Source: Natronomonas gomsonensis (GTDB taxonomy: Archaea > Halobacteriota > Halobacteria > Halobacteriales > Haloarculaceae). From it: a stretch of DNA of 64,000 bases. Below, piece by piece: positions 1 through 7,731 of this stretch (the stretch's first letter is position 1; each line of letters opens with the position of its first letter). Under the pieces are notes generated by a model that did no database searches, was not told where the DNA came from, and worked only from the letters and a program-made list of their open reading frames with translations. Location: positions 1,054,001-1,118,000 of the forward strand of contig NZ_JACAWU010000002.1 in assembly GCF_013391635.1 (NCBI RefSeq), in the 5' to 3' direction. Position numbers and translations under genes: made by a program.

Positions 1-100
1 AATTCAGAAGAACGGTCTTGCCACCGAACTCGCTCCCGGCTCCGGTTGCCCCGGTGATGAACACGTGTGCCCCGTCGGTGAGGTAAAATCGGTCGTTCAT
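1..100 (-). CDS. P-loop ATPase, likely virion DNA-packaging ATPase (N-terminus only)
   Basis: Only the first 33 residues lie in the window; the gene runs off the left edge. They contain a Walker A loop (GSEFGGKT) after a hydrophobic strand (HVFITGAT), as in FtsK/HerA-type packaging ATPases of membrane-containing icosahedral haloviruses. The ATG overlaps the stop of the upstream gene in an ATGA junction, so it is the last visible gene of a leftward operon starting at 1230. The packaging role is inferred from the neighbouring capsid-like genes; Walker B is not visible. Confidence 0.6.
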   Translation of the reverse strand, partial: MNDRFYLTDGAHVFITGATGAGSEFGGKTVLLN

Positions 101-531
101 ATCGAGTGAACACCCCCGTCGACCGCCGCGCCGTCGCCCTCGTCCTCGAGGTCGTCACCGTCGCCCGACTCATCACCGCCGGTCGGAATCGACAAGTCGA
201 GTTCGGCGGAGAGCAGCAGCAGGAACGCCACGGTGAGATGCACCCAAGCCGGCGTTCCGTGCGCGTTGGACGCCTTTTCGATTCCGGCCTCCAAGTGGGC
301 GTACCACGGCGTCGAGAGGTCGAACGACCCGCGGGCCTGCTGTGGCGAAACCTCCGGTTCCGTCGAGGAGAGCATCGACCGAAGCCCCGACGTGCGCGAC
401 GACTCCCGAGACGACTCCCGACTTGTCTCGTCGGTCGACCTCTCAGACGTCTGCCGTCCCTCTGCCGCCTCTCGGTCCGGTTCCTCTCCGAGCGCCTTCG
501 CCGCGGCCGAAGACGGGTCCATGTCCCCCAT
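97..531 (-). CDS. Viral single-pass membrane protein, hypothetical
   Basis: The protein has 144 residues. I start at the ATG at 531 (MGDMDPSSAAAKALG), one base after the stop of the preceding gene, rather than at an upstream ATG buried inside that gene. The N-terminal two thirds are polar and Ser/Arg/Glu-rich with the repeat SRESSRESSR. One membrane segment (VHLTVAFLLLLSAELDL) sits near residues 105-122, followed by a very acidic tail. The translational overlap with the packaging ATPase suggests a virion or assembly role. No family recognised. Confidence 0.6.
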   Translation of the reverse strand: MGDMDPSSAAAKALGEEPDREAAEGRQTSERSTDETSRESSRESSRTSGLRSMLSSTEPEVSPQQARGSFDLSTPWYAHLEAGIEKASNAHGTPAWVHLTVAFLLLLSAELDLSIPTGGDESGDGDDLEDEGDGAAVDGGVHSI

Positions 532-532
532 C

Positions 533-1033
533 TTAGACCACCTCGTAGTTCGGCCCGTTGTCTGTTTGTGACCCACGCTGCTGACCACGCAATTTCATGA
601 ACGCGAGCCCGGCGACAGCGACCGCCCCGACCGCGAGGCCGGCCGCCGCGGACCCCTCGCCAGCAGTTGCCGCCCCTGCCGGTGGGTCCGGGTCGTCGTC
701 GCCCCCGTCGTCGAGGTCGTCGTCGGGAGTGTCGGTCTGAATCTGTTCGGCCGGTTCTGTCGGGTCCCGGTCCGCCGGCCCGTCGGGCGCGGTCGGGAAG
801 TCGACCGACCCAGTGTCCTCGGGAGAGGGTTCGGGAGTTGACTCGTCGGAACCCTCTGAATCTTCTGCCGTCTCTTGATTTCCGTCCCCTTCGAGAAGCG
901 CGTAGGCGTCCGCCTTGTTCGATACCTCCGCGTGGAGGTCGTCTTCCTTGTTTATCATGTGCATCACAGCCCCGTTTTTCGTCGAGAACGGGCCGCCTTC
1001 TTCACATCCGATCGGACAGGCTGGAACAGTCAT
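533..1033 (-). CDS. Viral protein with N-terminal Cys/His motif and C-terminal membrane anchor
   Basis: The protein has 166 residues, starting at the ATG at 1033 (MTVPACPIGCEEGG), which overlaps the previous stop as ATGA. Residues 6-30 read C-x3-C followed by a helix with His residues, like a single C2H2-type zinc finger. A long acidic, Pro/Asp/Glu-rich linker follows, then a C-terminal membrane helix (AAAGLAVGAVAVAGLAF) with a short basic tail. The layout suits a protein anchored in a viral internal membrane that touches DNA or capsid, but that is inference. Confidence 0.6.
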   Translation of the reverse strand: MTVPACPIGCEEGGPFSTKNGAVMHMINKEDDLHAEVSNKADAYALLEGDGNQETAEDSEGSDESTPEPSPEDTGSVDFPTAPDGPADRDPTEPAEQIQTDTPDDDLDDGGDDDPDPPAGAATAGEGSAAAGLAVGAVAVAGLAFMKLRGQQRGSQTDNGPNYEVV

Positions 1034-1230
1034 TCGGCACCTCCGGCGATGTGTCGGACGTGGGCCGCTACCCGGTCTATTCGACCGTCGACGGCCTCCT
1101 CTGCCTGTTTTCGAGTGAACCGGACAATCAACTTGTACACGACATAGACCCACAGGAGGCCTATCAACGGTTGGAACACGAGTATCCCCGCCAGTACCCC
1201 CAGCAGGAGCAGCAGTTCGAAGCTTACCAT
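1030..1230 (-). CDS. Small viral membrane protein
   Basis: The protein has 66 residues, starting at the ATG at 1230 (MVSFELLLLLGVLAG). It has two closely spaced hydrophobic segments (about residues 4-20 and 20-36) and a basic amphipathic C-terminus. It is the first gene of the leftward operon ending in the packaging ATPase; its stop overlaps the next start. A TATA-like palindrome lies about 31 bases upstream. No family recognised. Confidence 0.6.
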   Translation of the reverse strand: MVSFELLLLLGVLAGILVFQPLIGLLWVYVVYKLIVRFTRKQAEEAVDGRIDRVAAHVRHIAGGAE

Positions 1231-1255
1231 ACGCCGATTAGTCTTGTCTCCATCT

Positions 1256-1267
1256 ACTAATATTAGT
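1256..1267. promoter_or_regulatory. Palindromic TATA box shared by divergent viral operons
   Basis: The 12-base perfect palindrome ACTAATATTAGT is centred 27 bases before the rightward ATG at 1289 and 31 bases before the leftward ATG at 1230. This is archaeal TATA spacing for leaderless transcripts in both directions. Confidence 0.6.
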
Positions 1268-1273
1268 GGGTGG

Positions 1274-1288
1274 TACAACTCAGTTGTA
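1274..1288. promoter_or_regulatory. Probable operator between TATA box and capsid operon start
   Basis: TACAACTCAGTTGTA is a perfect 15-base inverted repeat with a one-base centre. It ends directly before the ATG at 1289, exactly over the expected leaderless start site. A repressor bound here would block the capsid operon. The binder is unknown. Confidence 0.5.
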
Positions 1289-1513
1289 ATGTTCGGAGAA
1301 GTACCAATCCCGTTCACGGGAGAGACGATTGATTTCGGCGAGCCCGGTTCGGCCGCCGCTACGGTCGTTCTCCTCATCCTCGGGATGACTGTGTTCGCCA
1401 TGTCGCGCGACATCGGCGACGAACTCGCATCGAACGCAAACAGCTTCATCGGGAACCTGCTGGGGGTCAACCCCGCGGGCGACGACGGGGCGGACAGCCC
1501 TGAGGTGGTCTAA
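1289..1513 (+). CDS. Small viral membrane protein preceding the capsid genes
   Basis: The protein has 74 residues. I choose the ATG at 1289 (MFGEVPIPFTG), 27 bases after the TATA palindrome, over an upstream in-frame ATG at 1244 that lies before the TATA box. One membrane helix (AAATVVLLILGMTVFAM) is followed by an amphipathic acidic tail. The next gene starts directly at its stop. A short membrane protein directly upstream of two capsid proteins is typical of SH1-like viruses. Confidence 0.65.
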   Translation: MFGEVPIPFTGETIDFGEPGSAAATVVLLILGMTVFAMSRDIGDELASNANSFIGNLLGVNPAGDDGADSPEVV

Positions 1514-2041
1514 ATGGCCCGTCCGACCCTCTACAATCCGCGCCAGCGCGGTAACAGCTACCTCTACCCCGACTCCTCGCCACAGTTCATCAACGGCGCG
1601 GACCTCGACGGGGCGACTCTCCAGAGTGGTGAGTACATCACCATCTGGAGCGAAGACGTGAAGGCGGACACTCTGAAGTTCTTCGGCTTCGGGCCGCGGA
1701 ACCGAGAGGCCGCCGACGCGAGTTTCGCGTACTGCGAGCTCCTCGCCGACGGCTCCGGCACCGGCGCCGACGGCGACCAGATTTCGGGCAAGCTGCGGCT
1801 GGCTATCGTCGACTCGACCGGCGACGACATCCGCCGCCGCGTGTTCGGTGACCTCGACGACCTCGCCGACGCGAAGGGCGACTCCCGAACCGACCGGCCC
1901 ATGCAGGCAGAAGTACAGCCCGCCGCCAGCCAAGACAAGAGCCTCGCCCTTCAGGTGAAGGTCGACGCCTCTCAGGACGGTGTCGTGGTTGGCAACGACA
2001 GCAACGTCAAGCTACACTACGGCCTCTACTCCGGGGCCTGA
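1514..2041 (+). CDS. Putative small major capsid protein (single-jelly-roll type)
   Basis: The protein has 175 residues and no membrane helix or signal. It begins MARPTLYNPRQRG and is rich in short beta-strand patterns separated by Asp/Gly loops. Size, start directly behind a small membrane gene and position before a slightly larger beta protein match the small capsid protein (VP7 type) of SH1/SNJ1-like haloviruses. The assignment rests on size, order and composition, not on a sequence motif; a structure prediction would decide. Confidence 0.5.
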   Translation: MARPTLYNPRQRGNSYLYPDSSPQFINGADLDGATLQSGEYITIWSEDVKADTLKFFGFGPRNREAADASFAYCELLADGSGTGADGDQISGKLRLAIVDSTGDDIRRRVFGDLDDLADAKGDSRTDRPMQAEVQPAASQDKSLALQVKVDASQDGVVVGNDSNVKLHYGLYSGA

Positions 2042-2049
2042 GGTTCAGC

Positions 2050-2091
2050 ATGACCCAATTTTTGGAACACAACCACGGTGACCAGCGATGA
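2050..2091 (+). CDS. Possible 13-codon leader peptide before the second capsid gene
   Basis: ATG at 2050 opens a 13-codon reading frame (MTQFLEHNHGDQR) that closes with TGA overlapping the ATG at 2088 as ATGA. It fills the only gap between the two capsid-like genes, where otherwise tight overlaps are the rule. It could allow translational coupling, or be chance. Confidence 0.3.
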   Translation: MTQFLEHNHGDQR

Positions 2092-2687
2092 GCAAGACGA
2101 TACCAGAAGACGAGCGCGTTCAGGTCGTTACCGAGCAGATGCTTCAGCAGGACGCGATGACCATTCGGAACGACGAAAACGGGACCGACATCCAAATCTT
2201 CGGGTCCGAAGACGCCGAAGGCAGCGGTATCCCGTTCCGCACAGACGACGAGTTCGCTATCCGAGAAGAACAGGGCTGGGGATTCGATACCCTCGATTTC
2301 TCAGACGGTCTCTGGATGGAAACGGTATCGTCGTCAACGAGTCAGGTCCAGGTGCTGAAGGGCGTGGCTTTGGAGCGGAACGTTCGCCGAGACGTGCGCG
2401 TGTCGGCGACGGTCTCCTCGAACACCTACCCGAACGGCGCCGATTTCGACACAGCAGCCGGCGACAGCTACCCGGTCGAAATGACGAACTCCGGCACTAT
2501 CGAGGAGGTTCTTCTATCCATCGTCGAGGGAGAGGTTAACGTCGAAATCGACACCGTTGACGGCGGTACCGTCGTTATCCCCGTCGACCAGAAAGCCAGT
2601 ATCGAGAGCTATTCCGCCGAATCGGTGACTATCACCGACCCGAGCGGGACCACTCCGCGAGTCGCAGGGGGGTGGGCTGGCGAATGA
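2088..2687 (+). CDS. Putative large major capsid protein (single-jelly-roll type)
   Basis: The protein has 199 residues, starting MSKTIPEDERVQ, with no membrane segment. It is dominated by predicted beta-strands; the C-terminal part (VEINVD-like strands near residues 140-185) is Val/Thr/Ser-rich. With the preceding 175-residue protein it forms the two-capsid-protein pair expected of SH1/SNJ1-like viruses (large protein, VP4 type). Its stop overlaps the next start (ATGA), so capsid and spike genes are translationally linked. Homology is inferred from context. Confidence 0.5.
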   Translation: MSKTIPEDERVQVVTEQMLQQDAMTIRNDENGTDIQIFGSEDAEGSGIPFRTDDEFAIREEQGWGFDTLDFSDGLWMETVSSSTSQVQVLKGVALERNVRRDVRVSATVSSNTYPNGADFDTAAGDSYPVEMTNSGTIEEVLLSIVEGEVNVEIDTVDGGTVVIPVDQKASIESYSAESVTITDPSGTTPRVAGGWAGE

Positions 2688-3661
2688 CTGATTTCGACCC
2701 CGGCCCATCGTCTGTCCGCGACCGCGACATCAACCCGAAAAGCGTCGGGAAGGACGACCCGGCAGAAGCGTTCTATACAGAGGAAGCAAACGGCGATTTC
2801 GACGTGACGTATCCAATAGACGAGGCCTCGCCGCAAGTGTCCAACAGGCCACTATTTGATAGTGATTACACGGATACAACGCTCTACTGCTCCCCAAACG
2901 GCAGTCGTGAGGCGGCAGGGACAGAATCGGACCCGCTTACGCTCCGAGGGGCGTTAGAGACTGTGCCGTACTTTCCGAATCGTGCGTATATTATTGACCT
3001 TTACACCGTTCCGTCAAGCAATGGTAACCTCCCGGCCGTGTACGATTACGATGGGGCTAGAAACATAATTTGGAGCGTGTTTAACGGCAATAATAAAGGC
3101 GAGGTACGGATTGTTGGCAACAGTAATGACCGCACCGATGTTCAATTGAAGCCGACAGTCCAAATGATGGCGTGGGCACGTTCCGACCATCTGAATTTCC
3201 GCGACGTGACGTTTAACAACGGCATCCAGACCCACGGGAAAATGAGGCTTGATCGGTGTACAATAGTGAACAATAACTTTAGTTCATTCACCAACAAATG
3301 CATCGGGACGAAAAGCGGGATCGTGTTCCTATCGTCAACGACAATCGGAGATGGGACACATGGGACAGCGATTAACGTTACAAATAATCCTTACATGGCG
3401 TTCCAGTCCTGCACAATCAATAACGACGGGTCACAGTCCCCTATTCAATCAAACGTCGGGGGGCAATTCTCGTTTGCATTTACCGACAGCAGTACAAACG
3501 GCACCGCAACACCAACAGACACACGAGGAATGACTGATTCCGAACTGGGTGGTGTAATCGACGGTGCTGCCACAACGCTGGTCAATCATGATGGGCGGAT
3601 TGTCATCACAGAGTCTAACGCCGGGAACTCCCACATCCACAAGCCCGCCAAGACAGTTTAG
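2684..3661 (+). CDS. Beta-helix spike/receptor-binding-like viral protein
   Basis: The protein has 325 residues, starting at the ATG overlapping the previous stop. After a polar N-terminus (1-75), residues about 120-260 contain rungs ending in short hydrophobic strands with Asn turns (LNFRDVTFNNG, MRLDRCTIVNNN, IVFLSSTTIGDG, MAFQSCTINND), the signature of a right-handed parallel beta-helix as in tailspikes and pectate-lyase folds. The N-terminus presumably docks on the virion and the helix contacts host glycan. The coding sequence from about 2800 is clearly more AT-rich than the capsid genes, so the receptor-binding part was probably exchanged by recombination. Confidence 0.55.
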   Translation: MTDFDPGPSSVRDRDINPKSVGKDDPAEAFYTEEANGDFDVTYPIDEASPQVSNRPLFDSDYTDTTLYCSPNGSREAAGTESDPLTLRGALETVPYFPNRAYIIDLYTVPSSNGNLPAVYDYDGARNIIWSVFNGNNKGEVRIVGNSNDRTDVQLKPTVQMMAWARSDHLNFRDVTFNNGIQTHGKMRLDRCTIVNNNFSSFTNKCIGTKSGIVFLSSTTIGDGTHGTAINVTNNPYMAFQSCTINNDGSQSPIQSNVGGQFSFAFTDSSTNGTATPTDTRGMTDSELGGVIDGAATTLVNHDGRIVITESNAGNSHIHKPAKTV

Positions 3662-3806
3662 GTGGTGTAAAAATGTTCAACGGCCGAGTTTAAACCCGAC
3701 CATTTGGTAGGTAGTCGGTGGTTTTCCGACATTCAAATGGCTGACCCGACATTAACACCGACTTGAAATTATAATAGATTAGGTAAATTAAAAATCAGTG
3801 TTTGAC

Positions 3807-5561
3807 CTACTGCCGCTTCGCCTCTACCCGGTAGAGAACGACGAACCGACTGTCATATACTCGATTGATTCTCGGGTCTGACTCAACATACCGGAAGTCC
3901 CCCTCATTATACCGAAACCCATCATACAAATCGGTCTCTAGTATTTTATCACGGATATGGATAGCTAAATAAAAATCGTCAGAATATTCGGAAGAGAGTG
4001 AACGATTTGCAAAATGGTCAGGGACTTGCCTAGAGGCGGGAACTCGTCCATTGACTAATAACCCCCGTCTTGTGGCTTCTGAAACACCGAATACAGCTTG
4101 GAAATACCGTTCTGGTGGTGTTCTAACGCTACGAAATTTATTCTCCTCCGCGCCGAACTCAGCTGTCGATTCGTAACTTTGCACTGCTGGTTGCCGGATC
4201 TCTCCAGAGCCTTTCAAAATGTATGGCGACGGATATACGACTGGGACAGACACCAACAGCATAATGACAAAGAATACAGATAGCGCTTCTTTGGAGATCT
4301 TTGCTGGCAGTTTTTTGTTTATAATGGCAAGTGCTGAACCACCCAAAATCGTCCCAAAAACCATCAACACACCCAAGAATCTGAACGGGATGGTGTTTGG
4401 CCTGATTACAATGAAAAAGGCAGACACCAATGATATTGGTATGAGTGATACTGCAAACCCAAGCACTAGATTCGTTTTCCCTCGTTCTTTGCGGGAGTGC
4501 TTTCGCAGGAATAGCCAGAAGACGAAACTAATCGTCAAAGCCACGAACACTGCACTAACTGTAAAGAGTCGGGTACCCAACTCGACAACAGACGTACCTA
4601 GATCAGTTAATGAACCAGCAGTTGAATCCACGCGACTCGAACCCCCAATATCAATGAACAGGATATCGCCTATGTATCCGCTCGCAGCTACCCAGAACCG
4701 CCGGTGTTCGAGAGTCCACACAGCCGTGGCTACGCCCAAAAAAACCGACAGGCTGAGAGGGAAGTGGATAGACCACTCCTCGTAGCACCACGACAGAAAA
4801 TGCGATGCAATTGATACGGCACCTAAAATTGCAGTGTAAATTATGGCATGCATCGGGTGTAATAGAATCAATGTCGCCGTAGTGAGCAAAACTAGAAATT
4901 TCCATCGACGACTCCGAGTGGTGGCTGCCTGAATAGTGACGAAGATTAGAAGCGGGTAGAATAAGACCGCTTGGCTCGTCGGATGGGGCATCAAATAAAC
5001 GCCGATATGATTGATTGGAAGAAAAAGGAGCCCTGAAAATACACCTATAGTGGCTGCTTGCTGACCTGGGGCTTCTATGATGGAAATAATCTGCCGAACA
5101 GCAACACCTGAGGAGACGACGAATAGAACAACAAACACAAAGACTATCAAGAGTAGCGAGCGGTTCGGTTCTAAATTCGTAACTCTAGTAAGCTGCGCTG
5201 CGGTAAGGTGAAGGAGGGGATAGAGGAGATCTGTCGCAACAATTGAAGACCTTAGTATATCTTTCGTCCAACCGACGTGGGTGAGTGGGTCACCTTTCCC
5301 AATCATATATGAGCCCCGTAGTAATGGCAACCCCACTATAGCAAGCATACTTGATGCTACTACAATAGTGCCTGACCAATGCGGATCTCGGTGAATAGAT
5401 ATCTTTACTCCAATTATAATGGCTATTCCGGCAAGAGCCCAGAAGAGTAGTGGAGTAGAAGTGTAGATGGATATGGAAAATAGGGCGCTATCCCAGAAAA
5501 CGGCGACTGCTACAGCGACCAAGACAGCAATCCCGCCCAATTTGGCGAACTGTGATTTCAT
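3807..5561 (-). CDS. Polytopic membrane protein, GT-C glycosyltransferase-like (viral cargo)
   Basis: The protein has 584 residues. Roughly a dozen hydrophobic segments fill residues 1-430, and a soluble C-terminal part of about 150 residues ends in a Tyr/Asp-rich region. The first large loop holds GKGDPLTHVGWTKD and YPLLHL, resembling loop motifs of archaeal GT-C/PMT-type membrane glycosyltransferases. It is AT-rich, on the opposite strand to the structural genes, and lies between virion modules, so it looks like a moron gene. A plausible job is modifying host surface glycans after integration; no catalytic residue is proven. Confidence 0.5.
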   Translation of the reverse strand: MKSQFAKLGGIAVLVAVAVAVFWDSALFSISIYTSTPLLFWALAGIAIIIGVKISIHRDPHWSGTIVVASSMLAIVGLPLLRGSYMIGKGDPLTHVGWTKDILRSSIVATDLLYPLLHLTAAQLTRVTNLEPNRSLLLIVFVFVVLFVVSSGVAVRQIISIIEAPGQQAATIGVFSGLLFLPINHIGVYLMPHPTSQAVLFYPLLIFVTIQAATTRSRRWKFLVLLTTATLILLHPMHAIIYTAILGAVSIASHFLSWCYEEWSIHFPLSLSVFLGVATAVWTLEHRRFWVAASGYIGDILFIDIGGSSRVDSTAGSLTDLGTSVVELGTRLFTVSAVFVALTISFVFWLFLRKHSRKERGKTNLVLGFAVSLIPISLVSAFFIVIRPNTIPFRFLGVLMVFGTILGGSALAIINKKLPAKISKEALSVFFVIMLLVSVPVVYPSPYILKGSGEIRQPAVQSYESTAEFGAEENKFRSVRTPPERYFQAVFGVSEATRRGLLVNGRVPASRQVPDHFANRSLSSEYSDDFYLAIHIRDKILETDLYDGFRYNEGDFRYVESDPRINRVYDSRFVVLYRVEAKRQ

Positions 5562-5563
5562 GA

Positions 5564-5845
5564 CTAAATTATGGGAATTGGGATTCCAAGTTCGGAGTTG
5601 AGAATAACAAAGAACGAGACGATTGCTCCAATAGACCCGATAATGACGATATTACGCACTTTTCGTCTTTCAGCACCACTTGATGGCATAAAATAGTACG
5701 CTAGTGCGGTGAAAGATGTGTAAGCTGCAATATATAACCTTGAGTACGTCAGCGCATGGAAAATGATTAACATGAGTGTGATTACAAGAGCTGAAAAAAT
5801 CCAGACTTGAACCAAGTTCATTCTCCAATCGCCAACGTTAGGCAT
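5564..5845 (-). CDS. Small membrane protein paired with the GT-C-like cargo gene
   Basis: The protein has 93 residues with three hydrophobic segments (about 10-29, 33-50, 67-84) and a basic loop (RRKVRN). I choose the ATG at 5845 because a TATA box lies 28 bases upstream. The stop is two bases before the next start, so the two genes form a leftward AT-rich operon. Function unknown; an accessory subunit of the large membrane protein is possible. Confidence 0.55.
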   Translation of the reverse strand: MPNVGDWRMNLVQVWIFSALVITLMLIIFHALTYSRLYIAAYTSFTALAYYFMPSSGAERRKVRNIVIIGSIGAIVSFFVILNSELGIPIPII

Positions 5846-5867
5846 TATGGAGTGGTGGTGGTGTGGA

Positions 5868-5879
5868 GTATATAATATC
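5868..5879 (-). promoter_or_regulatory. TATA box of the cargo operon
   Basis: The minus strand reads ATATTATATACT, centred 28 bases before the start at 5845. This gives the two cargo genes their own promoter, independent of the virion operons. Confidence 0.55.
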
Positions 5880-5999
5880 TGGCCTATCCACTAATGCTGA
5901 GGTAGGCTGACCGACCCATTCAGTCGCCTTTCGACAGAATTTATCGCCTCTTTCAGACTTGTCCTCTTTCTCAAGTAACCTTCAGACGAGTCTACACAC

Positions 6000-6668
6000 A
6001 TGGTTGAGCTACCAGACAGCGTTTACGACGACATAGGCGAAGACGCCCCCGACGACGACGGCGGCAGCAGCGGCGGCGGTGGGGGCGGCAGTACCAGCAC
6101 CGACAGCAGCGGGGGGACAGTTTCCATCACCTCGGACAGCGACGATGCACCCGCGCCCGGCTCCGACGAGTTCGACGAGCAGGCTCAGGACATCGTCACC
6201 GACAACATGGCCGACCAAGGTTTCGTCGCCGACGAAGACCTCACGAGCGGGTCCGGTGGCGCCGCCACTCGGTCGCCCGACGAAGGCACCGACTTTACTG
6301 AACTCGGCGAAGACGTTTCCGATTCCCCCGAGGTGACCGTCGAAGAAGACCTCGGCGGCCGGTTCGTCGGGAACGTTTTTGACCAGATTCGGCAAACCGG
6401 AACGGCCGCCGTCGACACCTCCGAAGCCGGCGAGAGAACCCCCCTCGAAGCCGACGCCGTGGCCTACGGAAACGAAATAGCCGGCGCCACGTTCGAAGCA
6501 CTTGACCCGTCGACGCTCTCGGTGCCCGACTCTCTCATGCCCGAGTCGATGCCCACGGTCGAGGAGGTCGCCGACGACGTCACCGGCGACAACGGCAACG
6601 GCGGGCTGCTGCTCACCGGCGCGGCCCTCGCCCTCGGCATCGGCGCCGCCGTCATCGGGAGGGAATAA
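6000..6668 (+). CDS. Acidic viral protein with C-terminal membrane anchor
   Basis: The protein has 222 residues and starts MVELPDSVYDDIG. Residues 15-45 are an Asp/Gly/Ser low-complexity stretch with a run of glycines. The middle is acidic and helical, and residues 200-219 form a Gly/Ala/Leu membrane helix ending at RE. It opens a rightward series of membrane-anchored genes (6000-7618), probably minor virion proteins. No family recognised. Confidence 0.55.
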   Translation: MVELPDSVYDDIGEDAPDDDGGSSGGGGGGSTSTDSSGGTVSITSDSDDAPAPGSDEFDEQAQDIVTDNMADQGFVADEDLTSGSGGAATRSPDEGTDFTELGEDVSDSPEVTVEEDLGGRFVGNVFDQIRQTGTAAVDTSEAGERTPLEADAVAYGNEIAGATFEALDPSTLSVPDSLMPESMPTVEEVADDVTGDNGNGGLLLTGAALALGIGAAVIGRE

Positions 6669-6669
6669 G

Positions 6670-7227
6670 ATGGAGGGCGTCGACTCGGGGGACGGTGAAG
6701 TGAGCACCACGTCGATGGACGACAACCTACTCGACGACCACGAGTGGCAGGGACCTGTGGAGCCGGCGCCCGACGATTCGGACGTGCCGGGCTACGACAG
6801 CGGCGGCTACGAGTTCGTGGGGCCGGAGTCAGACGCCAACTGGTCGGGCGACGAACAGCCGACCGGCGACGACCCGACACTCGCCGAAATTCTCACAAGT
6901 GGGCGGGCGTTTTCCGCGGCGGTGTTCGGCGAGAATTACGTCTCTCCCGACGACCTCGAGGAGAACCCCGACTCAGACCCGACCGGCGACCCGTGGTGGG
7001 TCTACGATGGAACTGTTAGCCCTGCCGAGGGAGCGGCTGATTCTGATATTGACCTCGGAACAGGGACCGACATTCGAGATGTCGACATACCCGAAGAACT
7101 GAATGTGGACCTTCCCGGCTGGTTACCGTGGGCCGCCGGCGGTACCCTCGGAACCATCCTGCTGCTGGTTGTTATCTACGTCGTCGGTCAGGCCGTGACG
7201 TGGAACGTCGGAGGTGACCCTGCTTAG
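6670..7227 (+). CDS. Acidic viral protein with C-terminal membrane helix
   Basis: The protein has 185 residues. I start at the ATG at 6670 (MEGVDSGDGEV), one base after the previous stop; the longer frame upstream is Arg/Pro-rich and lies inside the preceding gene. Residues 1-145 are very acidic and soluble. One membrane helix (about 150-175, AAGGTLGTILLLVVIYVV) is followed by a short tail. The design is like the gene before it: an acidic domain held to a membrane by its C-terminus. Confidence 0.55.
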   Translation: MEGVDSGDGEVSTTSMDDNLLDDHEWQGPVEPAPDDSDVPGYDSGGYEFVGPESDANWSGDEQPTGDDPTLAEILTSGRAFSAAVFGENYVSPDDLEENPDSDPTGDPWWVYDGTVSPAEGAADSDIDLGTGTDIRDVDIPEELNVDLPGWLPWAAGGTLGTILLLVVIYVVGQAVTWNVGGDPA

Positions 7228-7494
7228 ATGTTCGAAGCCGTCACCGTCGAAGTGCTCGCCGCCGTCACCGCGGCCGCGGCTATCGGCACCTTCGGGGCGG
7301 CACTCGGTGTCCTTCGGAGCGTCCTACGCACCGAGCGAGCGGTGTTCGGGTCCGAACACGTCGACCACGACGACGGCCTGATAGGACTCGTCGAAGAACA
7401 CGACTCCCGGTTGACGCGCATCCGGCTGGCCCTCAGTCGAGAGGGCCTTCTGCACGTCACCGACGGCGGCCCGGAGGAGAAGGACGATGTGTAG
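7228..7494 (+). CDS. Small viral protein, N-terminal membrane segment and coiled coil
   Basis: The protein has 88 residues and starts directly at the previous stop. Residues 5-28 are Ala/Val-rich and hydrophobic (a membrane segment). The rest is a charged helix (HDDGLIGLVEEHDSRLTRIRLAL) likely to form a coiled coil. The next small gene overlaps its end by eight bases. Function unknown. Confidence 0.5.
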   Translation: MFEAVTVEVLAAVTAAAAIGTFGAALGVLRSVLRTERAVFGSEHVDHDDGLIGLVEEHDSRLTRIRLALSREGLLHVTDGGPEEKDDV

Positions 7495-7618
7495 CTTCGA
7501 AACGATGATGCCGTACATCCTCGGCGCGGTAGCCCTCGCTGTGGTGTCCGGCGCGCGCTGGGAAGAACTACTCCGCGAAGCTGCTCGTCGAAAACTCGGC
7601 CTCGGTGACGACGAATAG
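7487..7618 (+). CDS. 43-residue viral membrane microprotein
   Basis: ATG at 7487 opens MCSFETMMPYILGAV, with a hydrophobic segment (residues 8-22) and an amphipathic charged C-terminus ending GDDE. It overlaps the previous gene by eight bases in another frame, as expected for the last gene of this operon. The overlap and membrane-like composition support it; no homologue known to me. Confidence 0.4.
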   Translation: MCSFETMMPYILGAVALAVVSGARWEELLREAARRKLGLGDDE

Positions 7619-7731
7619 CGTAATCGACTTGTCCCACAACGCGATTAGAAAACCCCGCTTTTCGCTGTATATCACCTCGGACCCACCCACCCGACCGAAA
7701 GAACTAGACGGATAGCCCTGTAAATCCGATT

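Noticed and set aside
106..600. Long rightward frame opposite the viral membrane-protein genes
   Set aside because: Arg-rich antisense shadow; the leftward genes have start/stop overlaps and haloarchaeal composition.
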